From G963422745 sp963422745 (lineage in GTDB: Bacteria; Actinomycetota; Acidimicrobiia; Acidimicrobiales; Aldehydirespiratoraceae): 64,000 bases of DNA. The notes under the pieces are model-generated. The model was not told the DNA's origin and ran no database searches. It saw only the letters and a list, made by a program, of their open reading frames with translations. A program made the position numbers and the translations under genes. Of the stretch, positions 1-9,114 are shown piece after piece. Location of the stretch: the NCBI GenBank assembly GCA_963422745.1, contig OY730477.1, positions 744,001 through 808,000 of the forward strand, read 5' to 3'. The stretch's first letter is position 1; each line of letters starts with the position of its first letter.

Positions 1-840
1 TGCACCGTAGCGCTGTTTCATCCACCGTGCCCACATGCGCCGGGCGGCTCGAAACTTGCCGATCTCCTCAAAGAAGTCCGAATGCGCATTGAAGAAAAAC
101 GAGAGCCGACCGGCGAAAGTATCAACGTCGGTCCCGGCTGCCTTGGCAGCCTCAACATAAGCGAAACCATTAGCCAAGGTGAAACCCAGTTCCTGAGCGG
201 CTGTGCTGCCAGCTTCGCGGATGTGATAACCCGAAATGGAGATGGGATGCCAGCGCGGCATCTCCGCCGCTGTGTAACGGATCATGTCGGTGACGATCCG
301 CATGCTCGGCCGTGGCGGGAAGATGTATTCCTTTTGCGCTTGGTACTCCTTCAAGATGTCGTTTTGGATCGTGCCGGATAGCTGATTCGGAGACCATCCG
401 TTCTCTTCGGCGACAGCGATGTACATGGCCAACAGGATCACGGCTGGCCCGTTGACGGTCATCGATACCGATACTTTCGACAGGTCGATTCCGGCGTATA
501 GGTCGCGCATGTCAACCAAGGTGTCAATAGCAACACCGCAGTGGCCGACCTCGCCCCGCGCCCACGCACTGTCGGAATCGCGGCCCATAAGTGTGGGCAT
601 GTCAAACGCCGTGGACAGCCCGGTACCGCCGTTGCGAAGGATCTCCCTGAACCGGGCATTGGTGTCGGTGGCGGTGCCGAACCCGGCAAACATACGCATG
701 GTCCAGAGCCGACTGCGGTACATGTCGGGGTAGGCGCCACGGGTGTAGGGGTACTCGCCGGGGTAGGGGCCTTCGCCGTACACCGGGTCAACGAGAACAC
801 CCGACATTGTCTCGAACGGGACATCACGCATCAGACCCAT
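1..840 (-). CDS. Acyl-CoA mutase large subunit, methylmalonyl-CoA mutase family (3' end outside window)
   Basis: Cytosolic adenosylcobalamin enzyme that rearranges the carbon skeleton of an acyl-CoA such as methylmalonyl- or isobutyryl-CoA. I translated the minus strand from the window edge. It gives 280 residues of the N-terminal TIM barrel, including PYTRG near residue 30, the stretch YRSRLWTMRMFAGFGTA, GGTGLSTAFDMPT and SMTVNGPA, all hallmarks of the family. The ATG at 840 is preceded in frame by a stop at 862-864, so the start is secure. The cobalamin-binding part is not visible; in the large/small (Icm/Hcm) layout it is on a separate protein. The substrate cannot be told from this part. 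It is divergent from an acyl-CoA dehydrogenase, which fits branched-chain or odd-chain acyl-CoA metabolism. Confidence 0.9.
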   Translation of the reverse strand, partial: MGLMRDVPFETMSGVLVDPVYGEGPYPGEYPYTRGAYPDMYRSRLWTMRMFAGFGTATDTNARFREILRNGGTGLSTAFDMPTLMGRDSDSAWARGEVGHCGVAIDTLVDMRDLYAGIDLSKVSVSMTVNGPAVILLAMYIAVAEENGWSPNQLSGTIQNDILKEYQAQKEYIFPPRPSMRIVTDMIRYTAAEMPRWHPISISGYHIREAGSTAAQELGFTLANGFAYVEAAKAAGTDVDTFAGRLSFFFNAHSDFFEEIGKFRAARRMWARWMKQRYGA

Positions 841-880
841 CAGACTACTGCGGGGTCGGTCTCATAGGAGTTCGCTGGCC

Positions 881-979
881 GTGGCGAACAGCTACGGCCA
901 GTGACCGGCTAAGCTCCATTCCGTGCGCAAGGTTGGTTCCTTGAGTGGCGAGTAGCTATGGGCCAGCGACCGGCTAAGC
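881..979. repeat. Two imperfect 34/35-bp direct repeats in a divergent intergenic region
   Basis: Positions 881-914 and 945-979 carry nearly the same sequence, both ending in CGACCGGCTAAGC or GTGACCGGCTAAGC. They lie between the divergent mutase and acyl-CoA dehydrogenase starts. They could be paired operator sites or simply a local duplication. No regulator is visible nearby. Confidence 0.6.
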
Positions 980-1009
980 GGTATCGAAGACGCAACACTA
1001 TCTTGACAG

Positions 1010-2152
1010 ATGATGCTCAACTTTCGGCTCGGGGGTGAACTCGAAGCGCTTCGTGAGCGTGCGGCCACGGTCGCAGCCGAAGGGGTGGCTGCTCACGGCT
1101 CTGTCAACGACTCCTGGATCAACGGGTACTCCAAAGAGTTTTCTGCTCGGCTTGCCGAGGAGGGATTCGTTGGCATGACGTGGCCCACCGAACACGGGGG
1201 CGGCGGACGACCTCGGATCGAGCGGGTCATCATGGGCGAGGAGATGATCTCGGCTGGAGCACCGATAGCCGCAAGTTGGTTTGCCGACCGGCAGATGGGC
1301 CCGTCAATCATCCGTTACGGCACACCCGATCAACAAGCCCGCTACCTGCCGAAGATGCTGTCCGGCGAGACGACCTGGTGCATCGGTATGAGTGAACCCG
1401 ACGCGGGATCAGACCTTGCATGCCTGCGGACCTCGGCGGTGCGCCATGGCGACACCTATGTCGTCAACGGCCGCAAGATCTGGACCTCGTTTGCCGGTTC
1501 GTCGGACTACATGTACCTCATCTGCCGTACGTCAGCCGACGGGCCGCCTCATCACGGCGTCAGCGAACTTGTGGTCCCCATGGACCTGGCTGGTATCGAG
1601 GTACGACCCATCGTTGACATGACCAGAAACCGCCATTTCTGCGAGGTGCTCTTTGACTCGGTGCGGGTCCCTGCGGAGAACCTCATCGGAGTTGAGGGAT
1701 CAGCCTTCCGCCAGACGATGACCCAGCTCGAACACGAACGAGGAGGCATCGACCGACTCGTGTCAAACAGGCCACTGTTTGACCGTGCCGTCGCTGTCGC
1801 CGATGTTGACGATCCGCTGATTCGTCAACACATCGCTGACCTGGAGATCGGTTACCGTCTCGGACGGATACTGCTGTACCGAGAAGCCCTCGGTCAGGCA
1901 CCCGCAGGGTTCTCGGCGGCGACAAAGTGCTATTGCACTGAACATCAACAGCGCGTGGCCGACTTTGCGACACGGGTTCTCGGGATGAACGGCGTTGTTG
2001 AGGGCCTCGTCGATGGCGTTGTCGATAGCTACAACACCAAAGCCATCACGTACGCGCCTGCGTACACGATCATGGGCGGCACCTCAAACGTGATGCGCAA
2101 CATCGTCGCCGAACGGTTACTCAGACTTCCACGCGACCCGCGCCCGGTCTGA
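1010..2152 (+). CDS. Acyl-CoA dehydrogenase family protein
   Basis: FAD flavoprotein expected to introduce an alpha-beta double bond into an acyl-CoA. It has 380 residues, the usual family length. The N-terminal helical domain is followed by the FAD/substrate motif MSEPDAGSDLA (about 125-135) and NGRKIWTSFA (about 152-161), and the C-terminal helical domain ends in GGTSNVMRNIVAERLLRLPR. The canonical catalytic Glu found just before the GT of the C-terminal motif in medium-chain enzymes is a Gly here. This is common in actinobacterial FadE-type subunits, where the base lies elsewhere or on a partner. A second ATG directly follows the first, so the start could be 1013. The gene is divergent from the acyl-CoA mutase; substrate unknown. 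Confidence 0.88.
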   Translation: MMLNFRLGGELEALRERAATVAAEGVAAHGSVNDSWINGYSKEFSARLAEEGFVGMTWPTEHGGGGRPRIERVIMGEEMISAGAPIAASWFADRQMGPSIIRYGTPDQQARYLPKMLSGETTWCIGMSEPDAGSDLACLRTSAVRHGDTYVVNGRKIWTSFAGSSDYMYLICRTSADGPPHHGVSELVVPMDLAGIEVRPIVDMTRNRHFCEVLFDSVRVPAENLIGVEGSAFRQTMTQLEHERGGIDRLVSNRPLFDRAVAVADVDDPLIRQHIADLEIGYRLGRILLYREALGQAPAGFSAATKCYCTEHQQRVADFATRVLGMNGVVEGLVDGVVDSYNTKAITYAPAYTIMGGTSNVMRNIVAERLLRLPRDPRPV

Positions 2153-2453
2153 GAGACCTGGGTCACGACCCGACGGATCGGGTCTCAGGCTAATCCCCCT
2201 ATCCCGGTTCCCGACTCCGCTTGCACGCCATGGCCGCGTAGCAGGGCGCTGTTGAAATCCGTGGCAAGGCTGGTTCGGCCATCGTGTTGGCAGACCGCCC
2301 GTCGCTACCGGAACCCATTCGGGTGCCAGTCGGATCGACCCGGGTTGGTATCGCGCCAAGACGTGTGGAGGGCTCTCGAGTGATGTACGTGCTTGTGGAG
2401 TCACCCGAGCCAAACCCCCTCCCGGAAAAAGCCCTGAGAGTTTGCATGGTGGA
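2153..2453. other. Intergenic stretch without a recognised gene
   Basis: About 300 bp between the acyl-CoA dehydrogenase stop and the palindrome upstream of the sialidase. I see no convincing coding sequence, RNA or clear terminator hairpin in it. Confidence 0.4.
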
Positions 2454-2490
2454 GATATAACATCAGACGTCTGACGTCTGATGTTATATC
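2454..2490. promoter_or_regulatory. Perfect 18-bp inverted repeat with a 1-nt centre, upstream of the sialidase
   Basis: The arm GATATAACATCAGACGTC (2454-2471) is exactly complementary to 2473-2490, with one T between. It ends 46 nt before the likely GTG start of the sialidase. There is no T-run after it, so it does not look like an intrinsic terminator. The AT-rich outer ends contain TATAAC and TTATAT elements. It may be a dimeric repressor operator or a 5'-leader hairpin. Confidence 0.6.
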
Positions 2491-2536
2491 ATCGGATGTC
2501 GCATCCACTGGTTCGATGAGGGAAGGGGAATCCTGC

Positions 2537-5500
2537 GTGCGGTTCCGATCGGCTAGGTCTATTCGACTTCTTGTGGGAGGAGTTGTCGGGTTCATTTTGT
2601 CAACTGCCCTGTTGTTTCCTCTTCAGGGATCCGGCGCCCTAGAGCCAGCAAAATCAGCGGGATCGTCAGGTTCGGTGGTGGCCGGTCTGACGGATCCGGT
2701 GTTCGTGTATGATGGAGGTTCGGAGGGGCGCAAGTTCTCTACCACACAACATGTTGTTGTAGAGGAGTCCGAGGTTGCGGTTCAGTCATCTGATGACGTT
2801 GGGAGTATCGCTACATTATCTGCCGGTACGATTATCGCTGAGTTCAGTGTTCCGGAGTATCGGAATGGATATATCTTCTGTGCGTCCTCATACCCGAAAC
2901 CCGATAGATTCTGTCTTGAAACGTTCGAAGGCACGTGGAGCTCATACAGGTCCCATAACTACTGGTTGAATAACGGCGGATACAAATTCACTCAACGTAC
3001 ATCCCATGAACAATCGGAACCATATCAATCACATTCGACAGAGACGACCATTTCTAGAACCTACGCGCCGACATCTAGGAGGATCTCCCTGGTCTTGTCG
3101 GTTTCTCTTGATGGCGAATCCTTTATGGTTAGCAGCGATGATCCTACCGATATTCAACGTAGCGATGAATTGGAGTTCTTTTCTTCGTTTGACATAAACG
3201 AGCTAGTAATCGCAGGTCGAAAGACTCATCGTTTACGTGGTGGATTTGATGGAACTATATATTCGCTAGTGATCTATGATGAACCGCTATCTGTTGAGCA
3301 GGCTTTATCAAGCTTTTCTACAGGTGAAAGCAGCGAATATCTCGGCTCATCAGACCTCGTTTTCGAATATCATGGTGGCTACTATGGCCATGAGTTTTCA
3401 TCCCCTGTGATCTTTCGGTCAACCGAAGCGATTGATCAAGTGGCTGAGTTATCAGCTGGTACAATCGTGGCCGATTTCAGCGTTCCTAGATATAAGGCTT
3501 CCAGTGTCTTTTGCGCATTAAAATCCGATGAATGGTTCAAATCTCTCTGCCTATATGTGAATGAGGACGACAAATGGCGCACCGGAAACTTTGGCTATCA
3601 CAATTACGATAGCACCTCGGCGATACTGGACCATATAGCAGTATACAACGGCCCGGTTTCCGAGCGTATAAGGGTGATATTGTCTGTGGCTTTGGATGGC
3701 AAAGCCTTCTTGGTCAGCAGTAGCGATCCCGCTCATGTCGAAAGCCGAATAGGCTTCGACTTCTTTTCGGATCTGAATATCGACACTCTCTCGATTGGTG
3801 GCGACCATATAGGAACAGGTAGAAAGTTCCATGGAACACTATATTCGCTCAAGATATATGGCGAACCCATGCCCCTGAGCCAGGCACGAAAAGAGATATC
3901 GAACACTACTGACCCATTACCTGATCCTGTGTACTCTTGGAATAGCCTTGACGGCAATGACACTGATAGTATGTTTCAGAAGAGGGTCGTAGAAGCCGCT
4001 TCAAGCTTAGATGCTATCAAGGATCTAGATCAAGGTAGTATTATCGCTTCCTTCGAAATTGCGCAAAAGCGGAAGTTTCATCATATTGCTTGCGCATCAA
4101 ACAATCGGAAGGATTCAAGCGAATATTGTTTCACTGTAGGACGTAAGGCATATGGTATTCAGAGTCATGCCGACGGTGAAGAAATCAATATGTCTCAAGT
4201 CAAGCTTGCTGCCCTCGGAGCTGAACAGATAACGGTAGCTGTATCTATCTCGCCGGAGGGAACCTTTCTCATGACTAGTCAAGATATCGATGAGGTTACG
4301 CATACTGACGATACGGGGTTTTTTCGTTCTGTTAGTGGCCTCAACCAATTCCTTATCGGAGGCAATGACGACAACAACCGAGGGTATGAACATCGTATCG
4401 ATGGACACATTTTCACCGTTGAAATCTATGATAAGCCTCTCACTTACCAGCAATCACTGGAACGCATCCTTGAAATAGACGCTATCGACACCAAACATGA
4501 CGTAAATCCAGGCTCCAATAAGCCTTCGACTCTGCCTAAGCCCTCAACTCTGCCACTGAACCTCAATGACATAGAAACGAACCCAAATGATATAGAGCGC
4601 CAGAACAAACCGGATACAATTGGCACCTCCAGTGAGACCGACCTGGACAAACCCGATACCCCGTCTGACGAAGACGATATATTCAACAATCCGGTTTTTC
4701 GCTACAACGGTGGTGATACCGGTACGGAATTTGATGGCAACATTCTTGTATCACATAACCACGGCCAACCTGTCGATGCCCTGAAAGATCTGGATGAAGG
4801 AACAATTGTGGTCTCGTTTGCTCTGGCACCTGATGCGCCGGAGTCACGTCTAGCTGTTTTCAGCGGTTCCAGTTCACGTGAGTTGAACAGTCAGTTCTGT
4901 TTTTGCATAGGTGGAGGTCGAACGTATGGTTCTCATTCTCATAACGATGATCAATCTATCAATAGCATGAAGAGTGCAACTAGGCTCGCCCCCGACAGCG
5001 GTCGGGTCACGGCGGTGTTGTCTGTTTCGGAGCAAGATGGAACGTTTCTGATGACTAGTCAAGATCTGGACAATCCTGTGCGTAACGGTTCGTCCACCTC
5101 GTTCTTCGGTGCAGTAGATGATCTCGACACGGTGACGATTGCCGCCAATCAGAGTAGACGTCGCAACCGTAGTCGATCGGCACATTGGCAGTTCAAAGGA
5201 AGCATCTACTTTGTAGAGGTCTACGATAATGTGTTCACTGAAGAAGAGGCAAGGGCGAAAATTGAAGAAAGCTATCTTTCGGTTTCTGGTGGCATGGCTT
5301 ACCGACTCACGGATGAAAGAACTCTGCATCTTGACATCAACCCTCTAGGCCTGGCAGAGAAAGCTCTCGATATCGCCTACAGATGGGTCTTCCCCGATGG
5401 AACCACATCAAACAAGAAGGCACCGACGTGGAATAGCACAGAAAGATTACCTCGTCCACTAGTCATCTCGGTCACGCTAACTGTGACCACGCCCGGTCCT

Positions 5501-8500
5501 CACCATGGGTTCACCCAAACGACCCAGTGGCGGCCTCTGGTATTGGAACAATCCAAGCCTGACCATCTCGATGTAGGTCGAGTCTTTTACTACGATGGTG
5601 GATATACTGGAACATATTTCGATGGCAAGAGTTCATCTGTTAGATGGTCCGATAAGAGTACTATCGACAAGGTCAAGCAACTTTCCGAAGGGACGATAGT
5701 TGTTTCATTTGACATTTCCAAGCGAACCGATCGTAATAGACGATCTGAGAGAGATAACTATTATGCAATCTTGAGTGCTTCGACTTCATCTGATAGTTCT
5801 AGCGAGTTTTGTTTTTGCGCCGAAAGAGGTCGATACGGTCTCAAGGCTCGCGAAGATGGGCGTTATGTCTCTGATCTTCTTGCTACCCGTTCGGCTTATG
5901 ACCATAAGGGAGGCACCGTTGATCTAGGTGCTGGAAGAGTTACGGCGGTTTTGTCTGTTTCGAAGACACATGGTACTTTCCTTATGACTAGTCAAGACTT
6001 AGATGCAACGAACCGCGACTCTTCATTGTCATCTTTCTTCAGTTCAGTAGCTGACCTCAATACATTATCGATCGGAGCAAATCACGATAATCAAGGATAT
6101 GAATGGATTCTTGATGGAAGACTGTACTTTGTTGAGATCCATGATCGACCATTTTCCGAGGAACAAGCTAGGCAAAAGATCCGGCAAAGTTATATCTCCT
6201 TTCCTCAGAGGGTATCATATGTTCAGACTGGTGCTCGGACCTTTCAGTTCGATATAGAACCACCGCCATCAGGTCTTGCTGCCAACTATAGCTGGAGCTT
6301 TCCAGATGGGAGCCGATCCAGCCTGCCGAATCCGATCTGGATAGCACCCAGCGGCGCGAGAGACCCATTCCATGGTGATGATCCCGCAGAGGTGACCGTC
6401 GATGTCACCATATCATCTATCGGTCCTCGATTCGGCTTCAAGAAGCACTTCACTGTCTATGTTGCTCCGACGGATGTAGGAATGTCATCGTATTTCGAAA
6501 GTCATGTATTCAAAGATGGTGAGGCTGGCCATCAATGTCATCGCATACCGTTGATACTCCGCGTGGGTAATGGGGACTTACTGGCTCTGGCAGAAGCACG
6601 TCCATTCTGTCACGATGAGTCCAAGGATATTTCAATAGCTATGAAGCGCAGCGTTGACAATGGTGCGACCTGGGGTCGCTATAGAGTGATTGCCAAGAAT
6701 GTTCTACCGAACGGTAGGCATGGGATCGCTCAGAATATGACGGCCGTACTTGATAGAACTGATCGTCAGCATCCGAATGGCAAGATCGTGTTGGTCTATA
6801 GAGCTACCGAACACAATTGGATAGAACAGAGAGCTGGTGAAGGTATCAGTAGAACCGTTACGGCGTGGAGCGGTGATCACGGCTACACTTGGAACTGGGA
6901 TCCTGTTGATTCACCTCCCGGCACCAAGCCCGGGGATATCACAAGTCAAGTAGGCCGACCACATAATCCTGAGTACACGGCGATCTATGGGTTAGATTAT
7001 GCGAAAAGGCATTATAACTATCCTAGAGATAACTGGGCGGGCACGTTTCCAACAGTGGGACATGCGATCCAACTGGAACGTGCGCCAGCTTCAGAGACGG
7101 GAGTGCCAGCAATATCAGACGGGCGGTTGTTTATTGTTGGTACATTCTCGAAGCTCGCTAAGTCATTGCCGCCTAACTCTCCATTATACTGGGCTGCAAA
7201 CTATATTTTCTGGAGTGACGATCATGGCAAGACCTGGAAGATTGGTGGCTTGATCAACCCTGAGTATTCCGGATACTTGGGTAATGAAGCTACAGCAGTT
7301 GAACTTGAAGATGGTTCTGTCTTGATTAGCGCACGTACATATAAGCAGTCCGGTGCCAGAGTGAAAGGAAGGTTGCACATTCCGGTATCGTTCAACGATA
7401 GAGGCGACATGGTAGTTGGATCTCCACGGCTTGTTACAGATTTGACCACGCAGGATATCGCTGCCGGGCTGGCACGTGTAACCTCGGCTGACCAAAAGGT
7501 TTTCGGTGGCCGGAGGCGCATCGCCTTCACTGCGCCTAATGACTACGGTCAGCGGTACCGTAAGCGTCGCAATAGACTTTCTCTTTGGATGTCGATGGAT
7601 GAAGGTAGAAGCTGGACATTCTATAATCACCAATCGGATCCTAGACCGATATACGAAAGGGAATCTGGCTATAGTGACATCGCTGTTATGCCGGATACCC
7701 GTTTAGGGATCCTCTATGAGGCAGGATACTTCGACAATCATCCGAGACGCGGTCTTTGGTTTGCTTCTGCATCGTTGAACTGGTTTTCTGCAGATCGCTA
7801 CGGTAATGATAGTCATGATCAAAGAGCGCACACGAGATTTGACGTTCTAGCTACGGAGTTCGACGGATCGACTGCCATAGATTATTCACGGAATATCGAT
7901 AGGTTGAAGGCTCTGAATGAAGGATCTATAGTTGTAACACTCAAGCCGATTTCGGTTTCGACGGACCAGACGTTGCTCTCGTTATCGGACTCCGGTGACA
8001 CGGATAGCTGGTGGTCGTTGTCGTTGAAGAATGACACTAGAGATCGACTTGGTGTTGGAGAAGGCCTTCAAGTTGTTGCCGTCGACAATGGCACTAGAGT
8101 CGGTGCGACTAGTGTCTCACCATATGTCCTGGCTGCCGATCGTTGGCATCGTCTCGCTGTTGTGGTTGGTAGGAATGGCACCGACATCTATCTTGACGGT
8201 CAACATATTCAGCATTCTGATATGTCAATGTTCTTTGGTGACATAGATGGTTTCAATACGATCACGGTTGGAGGACTACGCACAAGTCGGGGTGTATCGG
8301 AATATTGGAACGGTTCAATCGGTACGATTGAAGTATTCGATGGCATATTGAATTCCCAACAAGCTATTGCGGCTACCCAACCGGCGGCGTTGCCTTTAGC
8401 CACATGGAGAATCAACAAGATAGTTACATCCACATCACCTAATCTATTTCCAGTTGAGAGCACGCTCCAACTTGAAGTGCCTTCGGTTACGATGCCTATC

Positions 8501-9082
8501 GTCATGGATGAGATTCCCGGTGGCAGTGCAATGACGGATAGACTGTTGCCGCATTGGGTAGGTGGGAATTTTGCATCAGCATGGGCGTTGGGTGCGACCT
8601 TTACTGTTCCCGATAATGTCACAAATGATCGTGTTCTATTTCATGCGGTTGATGATCAGTCCGATGATGAGGGATTCGAACAAAAATCGCTAGGTTCTGA
8701 CTTGAGGCTTCCTAATACGCGGTTGCAATTCGGGGTATGGAAAGCGGGTGATAGTAGCCATATCGGTATTCGGCTCGCAACGCTGCAAGGATCGATGTGG
8801 AACCTGAGTGTTGATGCTACAAGATATCTGAGTAAAGAGATATCTGTGATAGCGGTGCTGAGTCCCGAGGTGTCATACCTGGTTATCAATGGTGAGATCG
8901 TAGCAGAGACCGATGAGCAAATCCCTGCTGGTTCCAATGATTGGAGGTCGTCCACCACCGGTATCGGATATGTACACAATCCGATCGACAGTCATGTCAG
9001 ATCGGTAGCGATATGGAAGGGAGTTGTTCCATCGCAACGATTGGCTAGGAATCTTACCCTTACGGGTGATATTGCGCGCTGA
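2537..9082 (+). CDS. Giant secreted sialidase with repeated lectin-like (CBM40/LamG-like) modules
   Basis: Predicted extracellular exo-alpha-sialidase of about 2,180 residues. Residue numbers count from the upstream ATG at 2516. I prefer GTG 2537 because GGAAGGGG lies just upstream and a clean signal peptide follows (RSIRLLVGGVVGFILSTALLF). Layout: five concanavalin-like modules at about 60-265, 280-465, 475-655, 720-920 and 1016-1225. PKD-like segments follow the fourth and fifth at about 925-1010 and 1230-1320. The sialidase barrel spans about 1330-1765, with two more lectin-like modules to 2188. Sialidase marks are RIP with R1343, four Asp boxes starting at S1379, S1452, S1567 and S1693, E1591 in NEATAVELEDG, R1607, and the probable nucleophile Y1719 in GYSDIAVMP followed by LYE. 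The modules resemble the sialidase N-terminal lectin domain. The gene is visibly AT-richer than its neighbours, which suggests transfer. Confidence 0.85.
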   Translation: MRFRSARSIRLLVGGVVGFILSTALLFPLQGSGALEPAKSAGSSGSVVAGLTDPVFVYDGGSEGRKFSTTQHVVVEESEVAVQSSDDVGSIATLSAGTIIAEFSVPEYRNGYIFCASSYPKPDRFCLETFEGTWSSYRSHNYWLNNGGYKFTQRTSHEQSEPYQSHSTETTISRTYAPTSRRISLVLSVSLDGESFMVSSDDPTDIQRSDELEFFSSFDINELVIAGRKTHRLRGGFDGTIYSLVIYDEPLSVEQALSSFSTGESSEYLGSSDLVFEYHGGYYGHEFSSPVIFRSTEAIDQVAELSAGTIVADFSVPRYKASSVFCALKSDEWFKSLCLYVNEDDKWRTGNFGYHNYDSTSAILDHIAVYNGPVSERIRVILSVALDGKAFLVSSSDPAHVESRIGFDFFSDLNIDTLSIGGDHIGTGRKFHGTLYSLKIYGEPMPLSQARKEISNTTDPLPDPVYSWNSLDGNDTDSMFQKRVVEAASSLDAIKDLDQGSIIASFEIAQKRKFHHIACASNNRKDSSEYCFTVGRKAYGIQSHADGEEINMSQVKLAALGAEQITVAVSISPEGTFLMTSQDIDEVTHTDDTGFFRSVSGLNQFLIGGNDDNNRGYEHRIDGHIFTVEIYDKPLTYQQSLERILEIDAIDTKHDVNPGSNKPSTLPKPSTLPLNLNDIETNPNDIERQNKPDTIGTSSETDLDKPDTPSDEDDIFNNPVFRYNGGDTGTEFDGNILVSHNHGQPVDALKDLDEGTIVVSFALAPDAPESRLAVFSGSSSRELNSQFCFCIGGGRTYGSHSHNDDQSINSMKSATRLAPDSGRVTAVLSVSEQDGTFLMTSQDLDNPVRNGSSTSFFGAVDDLDTVTIAANQSRRRNRSRSAHWQFKGSIYFVEVYDNVFTEEEARAKIEESYLSVSGGMAYRLTDERTLHLDINPLGLAEKALDIAYRWVFPDGTTSNKKAPTWNSTERLPRPLVISVTLTVTTPGPHHGFTQTTQWRPLVLEQSKPDHLDVGRVFYYDGGYTGTYFDGKSSSVRWSDKSTIDKVKQLSEGTIVVSFDISKRTDRNRRSERDNYYAILSASTSSDSSSEFCFCAERGRYGLKAREDGRYVSDLLATRSAYDHKGGTVDLGAGRVTAVLSVSKTHGTFLMTSQDLDATNRDSSLSSFFSSVADLNTLSIGANHDNQGYEWILDGRLYFVEIHDRPFSEEQARQKIRQSYISFPQRVSYVQTGARTFQFDIEPPPSGLAANYSWSFPDGSRSSLPNPIWIAPSGARDPFHGDDPAEVTVDVTISSIGPRFGFKKHFTVYVAPTDVGMSSYFESHVFKDGEAGHQCHRIPLILRVGNGDLLALAEARPFCHDESKDISIAMKRSVDNGATWGRYRVIAKNVLPNGRHGIAQNMTAVLDRTDRQHPNGKIVLVYRATEHNWIEQRAGEGISRTVTAWSGDHGYTWNWDPVDSPPGTKPGDITSQVGRPHNPEYTAIYGLDYAKRHYNYPRDNWAGTFPTVGHAIQLERAPASETGVPAISDGRLFIVGTFSKLAKSLPPNSPLYWAANYIFWSDDHGKTWKIGGLINPEYSGYLGNEATAVELEDGSVLISARTYKQSGARVKGRLHIPVSFNDRGDMVVGSPRLVTDLTTQDIAAGLARVTSADQKVFGGRRRIAFTAPNDYGQRYRKRRNRLSLWMSMDEGRSWTFYNHQSDPRPIYERESGYSDIAVMPDTRLGILYEAGYFDNHPRRGLWFASASLNWFSADRYGNDSHDQRAHTRFDVLATEFDGSTAIDYSRNIDRLKALNEGSIVVTLKPISVSTDQTLLSLSDSGDTDSWWSLSLKNDTRDRLGVGEGLQVVAVDNGTRVGATSVSPYVLAADRWHRLAVVVGRNGTDIYLDGQHIQHSDMSMFFGDIDGFNTITVGGLRTSRGVSEYWNGSIGTIEVFDGILNSQQAIAATQPAALPLATWRINKIVTSTSPNLFPVESTLQLEVPSVTMPIVMDEIPGGSAMTDRLLPHWVGGNFASAWALGATFTVPDNVTNDRVLFHAVDDQSDDEGFEQKSLGSDLRLPNTRLQFGVWKAGDSSHIGIRLATLQGSMWNLSVDATRYLSKEISVIAVLSPEVSYLVINGEIVAETDEQIPAGSNDWRSSTTGIGYVHNPIDSHVRSVAIWKGVVPSQRLARNLTLTGDIAR

Positions 9083-9114
9083 ACATAGGCTTGAGCATTT
9101 GAAGGTGTCGGAGT

